A DNA stretch of 64,000 nt. Source: CAVPTL01 sp963729195 (GTDB lineage: Bacteria > Actinomycetota > Thermoleophilia > Gaiellales > JAICJC01). The position numbers and the translations under genes are program-made. The stretch spans positions 382,963-446,962 of the forward strand of contig CAVSNF010000022.1 of assembly GCA_963729195.1 (NCBI GenBank), written 5' to 3'. How positions within the stretch are numbered: the stretch's first letter is position 1; each line of letters starts with the position of its first letter. Positions 8,939 to 16,603 of the stretch are shown piece after piece. The notes below the pieces were generated by a model, which made no database searches, was not told where the DNA came from, and worked only from the letters and a program-made list of their open reading frames with translations.

Positions 8939-9289
8939 ATGAAGCGACTGCCAACGATCAACTGCTGCACGCCGCTTGCCGGCACATCGCTTTCCGACGA
9001 CGACGCGGTCGAACTGGAGAAACTCTTTCGGGTGCTCGCGGACCGGAACCGGCTGAAGATCTTGAACATCCTGCTGCGCGCCCAGGGAGCGGCGGTGTGC
9101 GTGTGTGAGTTCACCGACCAGCTTGACCTCGCCCAGCCGACTGTGAGCTACCACCTCAAACAGCTCCGCGAGGCGGGTCTTCTCGACCGCGAGAAGCGCG
9201 CGACCTTCGCCTACTTCCGCGTGCGTCCAGACGCGATGCAGAAACTGAGTTCCCTGGTAGACATCGGGGCCCTAGCCGAGGCGAGCTGA
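8939..9289 (+). CDS. arsR: ArsR-family arsenite-responsive repressor
   Basis: 116-aa winged-helix repressor. The helix-turn-helix core is LDLAQPTVSYHLKQLREAGLL. Candidate As(III)-sensing cysteines are Cys9-Cys10 near the N-terminus and Cys54/Cys56 of a CVC motif in the DNA-binding helix region. It heads the plus-strand ars operon and is divergent from arsI. The stop is followed immediately by an overlapping ATG (9289), indicating a coupled downstream gene. Confidence 0.92.
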   Translation: MKRLPTINCCTPLAGTSLSDDDAVELEKLFRVLADRNRLKILNILLRAQGAAVCVCEFTDQLDLAQPTVSYHLKQLREAGLLDREKRATFAYFRVRPDAMQKLSSLVDIGALAEAS

Positions 9290-9421
9290 TGGTCACGGCG
9301 CCACGCGCTCGACGACGAGAGCCCAGACACCGAGGCGCCCAACGAGGAGATCTCTGACGCGTCCCTCCCGGCCGTTGCTCCAGCGGCGATCAGACAGCTG
9401 AGGCGCGAGCACTGGCAGTCG

Positions 9422-9868
9422 GTGAGGCGTATCTACGCTGACGGCCTCGCCACCGGCAACGCCTCCTTTGAGGGTCGCCCACCCGCCTGGCAGGAGTTTC
9501 AGGACAGCCACCTCGACGGCCACATGCTCGTGGCCATCGATGATTCGAAGGTCGTCGGTTGGGCGGCGCTTGCTCCCGTGTCGGAGCGCTGCGTGTACGC
9601 CGGTGTGGCCGAGAGCAGCGTGTACGTCGCCTCTCGCTCGCGCCGCCGTGGTGTCGGATACCAGCTTCTCAGCCAACTTGTGTGGCGGGCTGAACTTGCC
9701 GACATCTGGACTGTCCAGGCGGGCATCTTCCCCGAGAATGCCGCGAGCATTGCGTTACACCACGGCTGCGGGTTTCGCACCGTCGGCCTGCGAGAGCGAC
9801 TCGGCCAGCGAGACGGCGTTTGGCGAGACGTGCTGCTTTTGGAACGCCGAAGCGGAGTAGTCAATTGA
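9422..9868 (+). CDS. arsN: GNAT N-acetyltransferase, ArsN-like (start uncertain)
   Basis: Acetyltransferase of the phosphinothricin/arsinothricin N-acetyltransferase type. Visible: RIYADGLATGNASFE near the N-terminus, VYVASRSRRRGVGYQLL (acetyl-CoA loop R/Q-x-x-G-x-G/A), GIFPENAASIALHHGCGF and the terminal LGQRDGVWRDVLLLERR. Homology-like sequence (AAIRQLRREHWQSV) continues upstream of the GTG at 9422 to at least 9380. The likely true start is ATG 9289, overlapping the arsR stop, followed by a one-base indel. The stop overlaps the TTG of the aquaporin gene. The arsenic context favours ArsN over a general GNAT. Confidence 0.75.
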   Translation: MRRIYADGLATGNASFEGRPPAWQEFQDSHLDGHMLVAIDDSKVVGWAALAPVSERCVYAGVAESSVYVASRSRRRGVGYQLLSQLVWRAELADIWTVQAGIFPENAASIALHHGCGFRTVGLRERLGQRDGVWRDVLLLERRSGVVN

Positions 9869-10575
9869 ACGTCCGACTCGCGCGCTCCCTCCTCGCAGAG
9901 GTGATCGGCACCTTCGCCCTGGTGTTTGCAGGGTGCGGGGCGATCATGGTCGATGCCAAAACTGGGGCGCTTGGCCATGTTGGTGTGGCGATCAGCTTTG
10001 GCCTGGTGATCATGGTCATGATCTACGCGGTCGGTCACATCTCAGGTGCCCACTTCAATCCCTCGGTGACGTTCGCGTTTGCAGTTTCTCGGCACTTCCC
10101 GTGGACTCGGGTGCCGCTGTACTGGGGCGCCCAGCTCCTAGGAGCACTGGCCGCGGCGCTCGTGCTTCGGGCCTCGCTGGGCGACATCGCCCACGTCGGT
10201 GCCACCCTTCCGTCCGGATCTGACGCCCAGGCGTTTCTGTGGGAGGGCGTGATGACGTTCTTTTTGATGTTCGTGATCATGGCCGTGGCGACAGACACCC
10301 GCGCCATTGGGGAGGCCGCAGCGATCGCGATCGGCGCCACCGTCGGGCTCGACGCCATGTTCGGAGGCCCGATCACCGGCGCGTCGATGAATCCAGCTCG
10401 CTCACTCGGCCCCGCCATCGCGGCGTCTGACTACACCTCGATCTGGGTGTACCTCACCGCGCCGATAGTCGGTGCAACGCTCGCCGCTGTCACCTACCAG
10501 TTCCTTCGCGGCGCGGACGACCCAGTAGTTGAGGAGATGCCCGACCCGGCCGAAGAACCATGGGTGGAGGCGTGA
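9865..10575 (+). CDS. aquaporin / aquaglyceroporin (AqpS-like)
   Basis: MIP-family channel, 236 aa from TTG 9865, which overlaps the arsN stop (TTGA). Six membrane segments and two half-helix loops are visible: the first pore motif is NPS (GAHFNPSVTFAF) rather than NPA, the second is NPARS. Between arsN and arsC, with no arsB or acr3 pump in the window, it most likely provides the arsenite exit route, as AqpS does in rhizobial ars operons. The stop overlaps the arsC GTG (GTGA). Confidence 0.85.
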   Translation: MNVRLARSLLAEVIGTFALVFAGCGAIMVDAKTGALGHVGVAISFGLVIMVMIYAVGHISGAHFNPSVTFAFAVSRHFPWTRVPLYWGAQLLGALAAALVLRASLGDIAHVGATLPSGSDAQAFLWEGVMTFFLMFVIMAVATDTRAIGEAAAIAIGATVGLDAMFGGPITGASMNPARSLGPAIAASDYTSIWVYLTAPIVGATLAAVTYQFLRGADDPVVEEMPDPAEEPWVEA

Positions 10576-10973
10576 GCCACGTCCTTTTCGTCTGCATCCA
10601 AAACGCGGGGCGCTCCCAGATCGCCCAGGCCCTGTTCGAGGAAGAAGCTAACGGACGCCACCAGGCGCGATCGGCGGGGAGTCGCCCGGCCGAGCACGTC
10701 CATCCGATCGTGGTCGAAGCCATGGCAGAGCTCGGTATCGATGTCTCGGAGAAAACGCCCCACAAGCTTGATCTCGACGATATGCATTGGGCAGACCTCG
10801 TCGTCACCATGGGCTGCGGCGACGAGTGCCCTTACGTGCCCGGCAAGCGCTACATCGACTGGGAACTCGACGACCCAAGCGGCCAACCCATCGAGCGAGT
10901 CCGCGCGGTGCGAGACGAGATTAAACGGCGGATCGCGGGACTCGTGGAAGACCTTGGATCGGAGGTGAACTGA
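10572..10973 (+). CDS. arsC: arsenate reductase, low-molecular-weight PTP family
   Basis: 133-aa ArsC. The phosphatase P-loop C8-I-Q-N-A-G-R14-S (C-x5-R-S) is at the N-terminus; the general-acid loop YIDWELDDPSG and the redox-type segment VTMGCGDECPYVPG with further cysteines follow. It reduces arsenate to arsenite, using thioredoxin or mycothiol-type thiols (donor not visible). GTG 10572 overlaps the aquaporin stop; the upstream in-frame ATG at 10560 is less likely. The stop overlaps the ATG of a truncated second copy. Confidence 0.92.
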   Translation: MSHVLFVCIQNAGRSQIAQALFEEEANGRHQARSAGSRPAEHVHPIVVEAMAELGIDVSEKTPHKLDLDDMHWADLVVTMGCGDECPYVPGKRYIDWELDDPSGQPIERVRAVRDEIKRRIAGLVEDLGSEVN

Positions 10974-11053
10974 TGAAGCACGTCCTGTTTGTCTGCACCC
11001 ACAACGCCGGCCGCTCCCAGATCCCACAAGAACACGCGTGCATGCCTCCGTGA
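10973..11053 (+). pseudogene. truncated second arsC (N-terminal remnant)
   Basis: ATG 10973 overlaps the arsC stop (TGATG) and encodes 26 residues beginning MKHVLFVCTHNAGRSQ, a canonical arsenate-reductase P-loop, then diverges into PQEHACMPP and stops. It is a broken tandem arsC or ArsC-like gene that ends soon after the catalytic loop. Its P-loop (CTHNAGRS) differs from the intact copy (CIQNAGRS), so it is not a simple recent duplication. Confidence 0.7.
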
Positions 11054-11106
11054 GGGGCCGCTGCGGCACCATGGCCGCGGCCTGAACGCCTCGCAGGCTC
11101 GTTCGT

Positions 11107-11775
11107 CTAGAGCGTGACGTCCTGGGACGCATCCGTGAACTCACGGAGTACTCCAGAGACGAGGTATGCAGTCCTCTCGCCGATGTCCACGGCGTTGTCA
11201 CCGATGCGCTCCAAACAGCGTCCGATCACGATCGCAAATAGACCGACCTCGGCGTCGCCGACGCTCGTGACGATGCTCCGTGCGAGGCCGTGATTTGTCC
11301 GGTTGATGACCTGATCCATCTGCACGAGTGACTCGGCACCTGGCAGATCCCGGGCGCCGAAAGCGCGCATCGCCTCCGCGATCATGGCATCGGCCTGCGA
11401 CCCCATCGTCTGCAGATCCAACACGAGGTCATCGGGAAGCACCTCCGGGCCCATCAGGAGCGACAGCTTTGCGATGTTCACGCACTGATCGCCGATGCGC
11501 TCCAGGTGGAGGTTGACGTGGATCATGCTAATCACCAGTCTGAGATCGACTGCTACTGGTGACTGCGTCGCCAACAGCGACTCGATCGCGGACTCGATCC
11601 GTATATGCAGGCTGTCGACCTCGTGATCGGCAGCAATTACTCTCCGGGCCTCGTTGCCGTCACGACGCAAGAGTGCGTCGACAACTGTCGTGAGAGCGCT
11701 GCGACAGAGAGTTGCCTCATCCTGAACGAGCGCTTCGACCTCATCCAACTCGTGCTGAAACTCCGCCCTCGACAC
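11107..11775 (-). CDS. phoU: phosphate signalling protein PhoU
   Basis: 222-aa PhoU, two three-helix-bundle repeats each with the metal-binding signature: HLERIGDQCVNIA in the first and CLERIGDNAVDIGE in the second. It links Pst transporter state to the PhoR/PhoP-type two-component system. GTG 11775 gives the usual family length (VSRAEFQHELDEVEALVQ); the frame continues upstream but without family character. It is separated from pstSCAB by the arsenic cluster and transcribed toward it. Confidence 0.92.
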   Translation of the reverse strand: MSRAEFQHELDEVEALVQDEATLCRSALTTVVDALLRRDGNEARRVIAADHEVDSLHIRIESAIESLLATQSPVAVDLRLVISMIHVNLHLERIGDQCVNIAKLSLLMGPEVLPDDLVLDLQTMGSQADAMIAEAMRAFGARDLPGAESLVQMDQVINRTNHGLARSIVTSVGDAEVGLFAIVIGRCLERIGDNAVDIGERTAYLVSGVLREFTDASQDVTL

Positions 11776-11864
11776 AGCGCCAGTATATGGCCAGCGGCCC
11801 GCCCATACTGCCCACTTTGGAGTAGTTCGCTTGCCCGCCGCCCGGCCGGGTGGATAATTACGGC

Positions 11865-12155
11865 ATGCTCTGTCCCAAATGTGGCAAGGCCGAGCTGATC
11901 GGCCCGTACTGCCCCGGCTGTCTGTCCCATCTCGATGACGACCGGGTGGGAGCCGCGGGCGATCGGCCGGCCGCGCCGGCATTCGCCACTCACCAGTCGG
12001 GCTCGAGTCAGCGGATCGCCGTGCTGCTGGCGGTCTCCGTGGTGATGGGGCTGGCTGCCGTCGCCGCGGTGGTGTGGACGCTCACCGCCCTCTGGATCAT
12101 CCTGATCCCCGCCGCCATGATCACCCTCATCCTGGCGGTGCAGATCGACGAGTGA
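11865..12155 (+). CDS. zinc-ribbon membrane protein, function unknown
   Basis: 96-aa protein starting MLCPKCGKAEL with a CPKC...CPGC zinc-ribbon (about residues 3-22), a polar linker, then two closely spaced membrane helices (about 52-73 and 76-93). Likely anchored with the ribbon in the cytoplasm. ATG 11865 places the ribbon at the N-terminus as in related small zinc_ribbon_2 proteins. The TGA stop lies inside the start of the palindrome at 12152. Divergent from phoU. Function not recognised. Confidence 0.65.
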   Translation: MLCPKCGKAELIGPYCPGCLSHLDDDRVGAAGDRPAAPAFATHQSGSSQRIAVLLAVSVVMGLAAVAAVVWTLTALWIILIPAAMITLILAVQIDE

Positions 12156-12184
12156 AGAATTGGTGCCTGGCACCAATTATTCAT
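12152..12184. repeat. palindromic repeat, AATT type (copy 2)
   Basis: Imperfect palindrome, left arm GTGAAGAATTGGTGCC, centre T, right arm GGCACCAATTATTCAT (two arm mismatches). The core is AATTGGTGCC. Its TGA at 12153-12155 is the stop of the zinc-ribbon gene. It is followed 2 nt later by a 50-nt block also found beside the AATT-type copy at 52828. Confidence 0.9.
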
Positions 12185-12185
12185 G

Positions 12186-12235
12186 TACGACAGGCGCCCT
12201 GAGGCGCAGGACGCGGTGGTTGTGGCAAGGATCGA
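12186..12235 (+). repeat. 50-nt repeat block next to palindrome, copy A
   Basis: Fifty bases starting TACGACAGGC and ending GGATCGA that match, in 47 of 50 positions, the reverse complement of 52761-52810. At both places the block follows an AATT-type palindrome in the same relative orientation, so palindrome plus block look like one composite mobile or remnant element. No gene is seen in the 12185-12326 gap otherwise. Confidence 0.85.
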
Positions 12236-12338
12236 GCGGTGGGCGGAGCGGAGGCGTGGCAAAGCCACGTTGAGCACCGCACCACCGCGTGGGACGCCGC
12301 CAGAGCCGCCGCGGACCAGTCTCAGTATGATCTCGCGG

Positions 12339-13460
12339 ATGCGGATTACCAAGGTTGAACCTCTCGTGCTGCGCCTCGGCCAGGTGGACACTTCCCGGGC
12401 CGACGGCACCCAGGATGCCTTCCTGGTACGCATCCACACCGATGAGGGCCTGGTCGGGGTGGGCGAGGCCGATACCTCTCCCTATCTCGCCCGCACGATT
12501 GTCGAGATGCCCTCGTCGCATGCGGTTGCGCGTGGCCTGGCGGAACTCCTGGTAGGCGAGGACCCGCTGGCCATCGACCGGCTCTGGCAGGAAATGTGGA
12601 TGGGCTCGTATCACTACGGGCGGGCGGGGGCAGCGCTGCACACCATCAGCGCGATCGACATGGCGCTGTGGGACATCGCCGGGCAGGCCGCCGGACTGCC
12701 GATCTCGGAGCTGCTCGGCGGACGCCGGGTGGACGCGATGACGGTCTATGCCAGCCAGGTGATGCCCGAGACCGTGGCCGAGGTGCAGGAGATCGCCGAG
12801 CGGGCGGTGTTGGACGGCTACACCGCGCTCAAGCTGGGGTGGGGGCCACTGGGGCGAAGCCTCGCCTCGGACGTCGAGCTGATCACCGCCGCCCGCGAGG
12901 TGCTCGGCCCCGATCGCAAGCTGATGGTCGACGGTGGCATGGCCTACTCGGTCAAGAGCGCGCTGGCACTGCTGGCGGCGGTCGAGCCGCTCGATCTCTA
13001 CTGGCTGGAGGAGCCGCTGGCCGCAGACGACTACCGCGGGTATCGGCGGCTGTCTGACCGCGCCCCGATCCGGATCGCGACCGGCGAGGCCGATTCCGGC
13101 ATCGCCGCCTATCGCACGCTGGTGGAGCGCGGCCACGTGGACGTGCTGCAGCCGGATCTGGCGCGCTGCGGCGGGTTCACGGTCGGCCGGCAGATCGCCG
13201 ACCTGGCGCGGGAGACCGGCGTCGAGGTGGTGCCGCACTGCTTCTCGACAGGGGTGCTGGTGGCGGCGTCGCTGCACTTCACCGCGGCGCTCGATCGGCC
13301 CACGCTGTCGGAGTTCTCGGTGGCGGACTCACCCCTGGTGGGCGAGCTGCTCACCGTCCCGTTCCAGCTCACCGAGGGCAAGCTCGCGATTCCGACCGGG
13401 CCGGGACTCGGCATCGAGCTGAACGACGAGCTGCTGCAGCGGCTTCGCTACGACGGCTAG
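12339..13460 (+). CDS. enolase-superfamily (mandelate racemase/muconate lactonizing-type) sugar-acid dehydratase
   Basis: About 373-aa TIM-barrel enzyme with the N-terminal capping domain. Visible: ALKLGWG (catalytic Lys strand), metal ligand strand LMVDGGMAY, second ligand WLEEPLAADD, third IATGEAD, the HVDVLQPDLARCGG strand and EVVPHCFSTG with the catalytic His region. Such proteins abstract a proton alpha to a carboxylate, mostly as acid-sugar dehydratases. ATG 12339 (MRITKVEPL) is preferred over 12327; neither has a clear ribosome site. It sits convergent with the importer operon on the other strand, so a catabolic role for the imported sugar acid is likely. Exact substrate not readable. 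Confidence 0.85.
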   Translation: MRITKVEPLVLRLGQVDTSRADGTQDAFLVRIHTDEGLVGVGEADTSPYLARTIVEMPSSHAVARGLAELLVGEDPLAIDRLWQEMWMGSYHYGRAGAALHTISAIDMALWDIAGQAAGLPISELLGGRRVDAMTVYASQVMPETVAEVQEIAERAVLDGYTALKLGWGPLGRSLASDVELITAAREVLGPDRKLMVDGGMAYSVKSALALLAAVEPLDLYWLEEPLAADDYRGYRRLSDRAPIRIATGEADSGIAAYRTLVERGHVDVLQPDLARCGGFTVGRQIADLARETGVEVVPHCFSTGVLVAASLHFTAALDRPTLSEFSVADSPLVGELLTVPFQLTEGKLAIPTGPGLGIELNDELLQRLRYDG

Positions 13461-13465
13461 CCGCG

Positions 13466-14335
13466 CTACTTGCCGACGCCGGCGGTGATCGCCCGCACCA
13501 GGTGGCGCTGGAAGATCAGGTAGACGCCGATCACCGGCAGGGTCGCGATGCAGAGGCCGGCCATCAGCGCGGTGGGGTCCTGGTCGAAGCGCCCCTGCAG
13601 CTGCTGGACCGCGACCGTCAGCGGCTTGGTGCTGGTCGACGTGAGGATGAACAGCGCGAACATGAACTCGTTCCACGCCCACAGGAAGTTGAAGATCGCA
13701 AGCGTCGCCAGCGCCGGTCGCGCCAGCGGCACCATCACCATCAGGAACGTCTGGGGAATGGTCGCCCCGTCGATCCGGGCAGCCTCCAGCAGCTCGTCGG
13801 GAAGCGACCGGAAGTAGGCGGTCATCAGGTACACGTTGAACGGCAGGTTGACCGCCGTGTACACCAGCACGATGCCGAACTTCGAGTCGAGCAGGTTGTT
13901 GTGGAGCAGCGGGATGTCGGCCAACTCGATGTACACCGGCACCAGCAGCACCAGTGGGGGCACCACGATCCAGAAGAGCAGAAACAGGAACACCACCTGG
14001 CGGGGTGGCCAGGCGATCTTGGCGCAGGCGTAGGCGGCCATGGTCGCCACCGCCAGTGACAGCGCCACTGTGCCGAACGAGATCTCGATCGAGTTCACGA
14101 ACGACGATCCGATGCTGGCGCCCTCCCAGGCCCGCCGGAACGCGCCCAGGCTGGTGGTGGTGGGCAGCCCGATCTGGCTGTTGGCCCAGTCCAGGTTCGA
14201 TCGAAACGCGTTCGATGCCATCACGTAGAGGGGGAAGAACGCCGACAGGCTCAAGATCGCCATCCCGGCGACGATCGGCCAGCGCTGGGCCGGGGGCAGC
14301 CGCATCAGCCGGCCGGTGGTGCCGCGGTCGCTCAT
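13466..14335 (-). CDS. carbohydrate ABC transporter permease (MalG type)
   Basis: 289-aa inner-membrane permease with six helices and the EAA-loop ELLEAARIDGATIPQTFLMVMVPL that docks the ATPase. ATG 14335 overlaps the stop of the partner permease. Last gene of the six-gene minus operon (dehydrogenase, mutarotase-like protein, lyase, binding protein, two permeases). No ATPase is encoded in this operon; the MsmK/UgpC-type ATPase at 20.8-22.0 kb is the likely partner. Confidence 0.92.
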   Translation of the reverse strand: MSDRGTTGRLMRLPPAQRWPIVAGMAILSLSAFFPLYVMASNAFRSNLDWANSQIGLPTTTSLGAFRRAWEGASIGSSFVNSIEISFGTVALSLAVATMAAYACAKIAWPPRQVVFLFLLFWIVVPPLVLLVPVYIELADIPLLHNNLLDSKFGIVLVYTAVNLPFNVYLMTAYFRSLPDELLEAARIDGATIPQTFLMVMVPLARPALATLAIFNFLWAWNEFMFALFILTSTSTKPLTVAVQQLQGRFDQDPTALMAGLCIATLPVIGVYLIFQRHLVRAITAGVGK

Positions 14336-15279
14336 CCCACCCTCCGCGTCAGCACCCGGATCTGGATCACGCCCAGGATGGTGGTCAGGAGCAGCAGGAA
14401 GGTGGCCATCGCGCAGGCATAGCCGGCGTTGCCGTTGGTGAACCACTGGTAGTAGATCTGGAACTCGGACACGTTGGTGTCAAAGCCCGGCCCGCCGTTG
14501 GTGATCACGTAGATGTAGGTGAACATGTAGGCAAAGGCGGTCACGGTCGAGGTCACCAGCACCAGCTCCATCACCCGCCGCAGGTTGGGCGAGACGACCG
14601 AGATGAGGGTGCGCCAGGGACCGGCGCCGTCCATCCGGGCGGCCTCCTCCAGGGCAGGATCGAGCGCCGACATGCCGGCCAGATAGATCAGTACGTTGTA
14701 GCCGAAGTTGGCCCACACGACCACGAACAGGATCAGCGGAATGGACGTGTGTGCCCGTGCCAGCCAATCGTGCTGAAGTGCCCCCAGGCCGACCGCCCCC
14801 AGCAGTGAGTTGAGCGCGCCGGTGACCTGGAAGGTGCTGTAGGCGACGATCCCGACCACCACCGTGGCGATCGTCGCGGGGATGAAGAACGTCGCCCGAA
14901 AGAACGACCAGCCGGTGATCCGCACGTGGATCAGGTACGCCAGCACCAGCGGCAGCGTCATCTGGATCGGCACCGACAGCGCGAACAGGAAGTTGTTGCG
15001 AAGCGCCAGCCGAAACACGGGGTCGTCGGCCAGCACGCGGTAGTTGTGGAAGCCCACCCACTCCGGCGGGCTGAGCCCGTTCCAGCGGGTGAAGCCGTAG
15101 TACACGACCGTGCCCAGTGGGTAGGCGACGAAGTACAGGATCAGCAGCAGTGCCGGGGAGGCGAACAGCACCCCCCACAGCCACTCCGAGCGGCCGATCC
15201 GCCGCCAGAGCGAGCGCCGGGGACCCCCGGCGCTCGCTTCCTGACGTCTACGGATTGAGCTGCTTGCGCTCGTTGTCAA
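14332..15279 (-). CDS. carbohydrate ABC transporter permease (MalF type)
   Basis: 315-aa permease with an N-terminal cytoplasmic tail, six membrane helices, the EAA loop EEAARMDGAGPWRTLISVV and the NGGPGFDT periplasmic segment common in this family. The only suitable start is TTG 15279, which lies inside the binding-protein gene (32-nt overlap), suggesting translational coupling. The stop overlaps the ATG of the MalG-type gene (ATGA). Confidence 0.9.
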   Translation of the reverse strand: MTTSASSSIRRRQEASAGGPRRSLWRRIGRSEWLWGVLFASPALLLILYFVAYPLGTVVYYGFTRWNGLSPPEWVGFHNYRVLADDPVFRLALRNNFLFALSVPIQMTLPLVLAYLIHVRITGWSFFRATFFIPATIATVVVGIVAYSTFQVTGALNSLLGAVGLGALQHDWLARAHTSIPLILFVVVWANFGYNVLIYLAGMSALDPALEEAARMDGAGPWRTLISVVSPNLRRVMELVLVTSTVTAFAYMFTYIYVITNGGPGFDTNVSEFQIYYQWFTNGNAGYACAMATFLLLLTTILGVIQIRVLTRRVG

Positions 15280-16603
15280 CGTTCTGCATTGCTTCCTGCG
15301 GCGAGGTGGTACCCGCGAAGGCCGCCTGAAGCTGCTTGTAGTAGTACAGCGCGAGGTTCACCGGAATTACGCTGTCCAGCAGCGGGATCCCAGGGTCGGC
15401 GCCGAGCTGGGCGAAGAACTTGACGTTGGGATCCTTGAGCGACGCCAGCGCGTCCTTGTTGGCCGGCGGCGATCCCACCATCGTGGCCAGCTGGGCCCCG
15501 GCGGTGCTGTCGGTCGCCACCTTGATGTAGGCGAAGCCGAGGTTGGGGTTGCTCGCGTCCTTGGGGATCACCCAGTTGTGGAACGAGTTGCCGGCCGACT
15601 TCCCTGCCAGCGGCCCGTCACCGAACACGGGCAGAGTGGTCACGCCCAGCTTGGAGCCAAGCGCCTTCTCGAAGTCGGAGATGATGAACGGGTACATCTG
15701 TACCATGGCCGCCTTGCCCGAGGTGAAGTACTCGTTGGCGCTGGCGTTCTCGCGGGTGCTGGCGTCGGCGTTGACGCACCCGTTCTGCTTCAGCTGGGTG
15801 AGCTGCTCGAGCGGCTTGACCAGCTTGGGGTCGGCGTACGGCAACGTGCCGTCGTTCACCTTGGAGACGTCGCCGGTGTCCATGTAGGAGGCGTACTCGT
15901 AGGTCGCCCAGTTGTCGGTGGAGTAGCCGTCGCGGTCGCCGTAGGCGATCGGGATGATGTTGTGGGCCTTCAGCGCCGTGCAGGCTGCGAGCAGATCATT
16001 GAAGGTCTTGGGCGGCCCGGACAGCCCGGCTTGCTTGAGCAGCGCCTTGTTGTAGAACAGGCCGTAGGAACCGAAGTCGATCGGCACGCCGTAGATCGGC
16101 CCCGATCCTCCCTGGCAGTTGAGATCGCCGCAGGAGAGGTCCCAGTTGGAGATCGAGTCGTACATTCCCGGGCTGGCGTCGATGTAGGGGTTGAGCTGAA
16201 GCAGCGAGGGGATGTACGGCGTGGTGTAGCCGCCGGAGTAGATCAGCATCACGTCAGGCACGTTGCCCGAGGTGAACGCGGCCTGGAGCTTGGCCGAGAA
16301 CTGATCGTTGTTGGTCGGAAGCAGCGTGATGTTGACCTTGGAACCGGGATAGAGCTTCTCGAACCGGGTGTTCTGCGCGTCGATCCAGTTGCGATACGGA
16401 CTTCCCGGTGTGGCGCCGGCAAACAACCCTGCCAGCCACACGTTGATGGTGCCGGGAACCGGTTTCAGCGAGTCGGATGAGGCGGCAGTGGATGAGTCAC
16501 CGCTGCTGCTACTTCCGCCGCACGCCGAGAGTGAGGCGACTGCCACGACGGCTGCCGTCACCGCCAGCATTCGCAGCCATCGGACATTTCTGGGGCCACT
16601 CAT
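15248..16603 (-). CDS. extracellular solute-binding lipoprotein (family 1, sugar type)
   Basis: 451-aa binding protein. The signal peptide ends with lipobox LSAC (Cys28) followed by GGSSSSGDSS linker, so it is membrane-anchored outside the cell. The family 1 fold is shown by NVPDVMLIYSGGYTTPY, IYGVPIDFGSYGLFYNKALL and SGKAAMVQMYP. It delivers substrate to the two following permeases. ATG 16603 overlaps the lyase stop (ATGA). Confidence 0.92.
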   Translation of the reverse strand: MSGPRNVRWLRMLAVTAAVVAVASLSACGGSSSSGDSSTAASSDSLKPVPGTINVWLAGLFAGATPGSPYRNWIDAQNTRFEKLYPGSKVNITLLPTNNDQFSAKLQAAFTSGNVPDVMLIYSGGYTTPYIPSLLQLNPYIDASPGMYDSISNWDLSCGDLNCQGGSGPIYGVPIDFGSYGLFYNKALLKQAGLSGPPKTFNDLLAACTALKAHNIIPIAYGDRDGYSTDNWATYEYASYMDTGDVSKVNDGTLPYADPKLVKPLEQLTQLKQNGCVNADASTRENASANEYFTSGKAAMVQMYPFIISDFEKALGSKLGVTTLPVFGDGPLAGKSAGNSFHNWVIPKDASNPNLGFAYIKVATDSTAGAQLATMVGSPPANKDALASLKDPNVKFFAQLGADPGIPLLDSVIPVNLALYYYKQLQAAFAGTTSPQEAMQNVDNERKQLNP

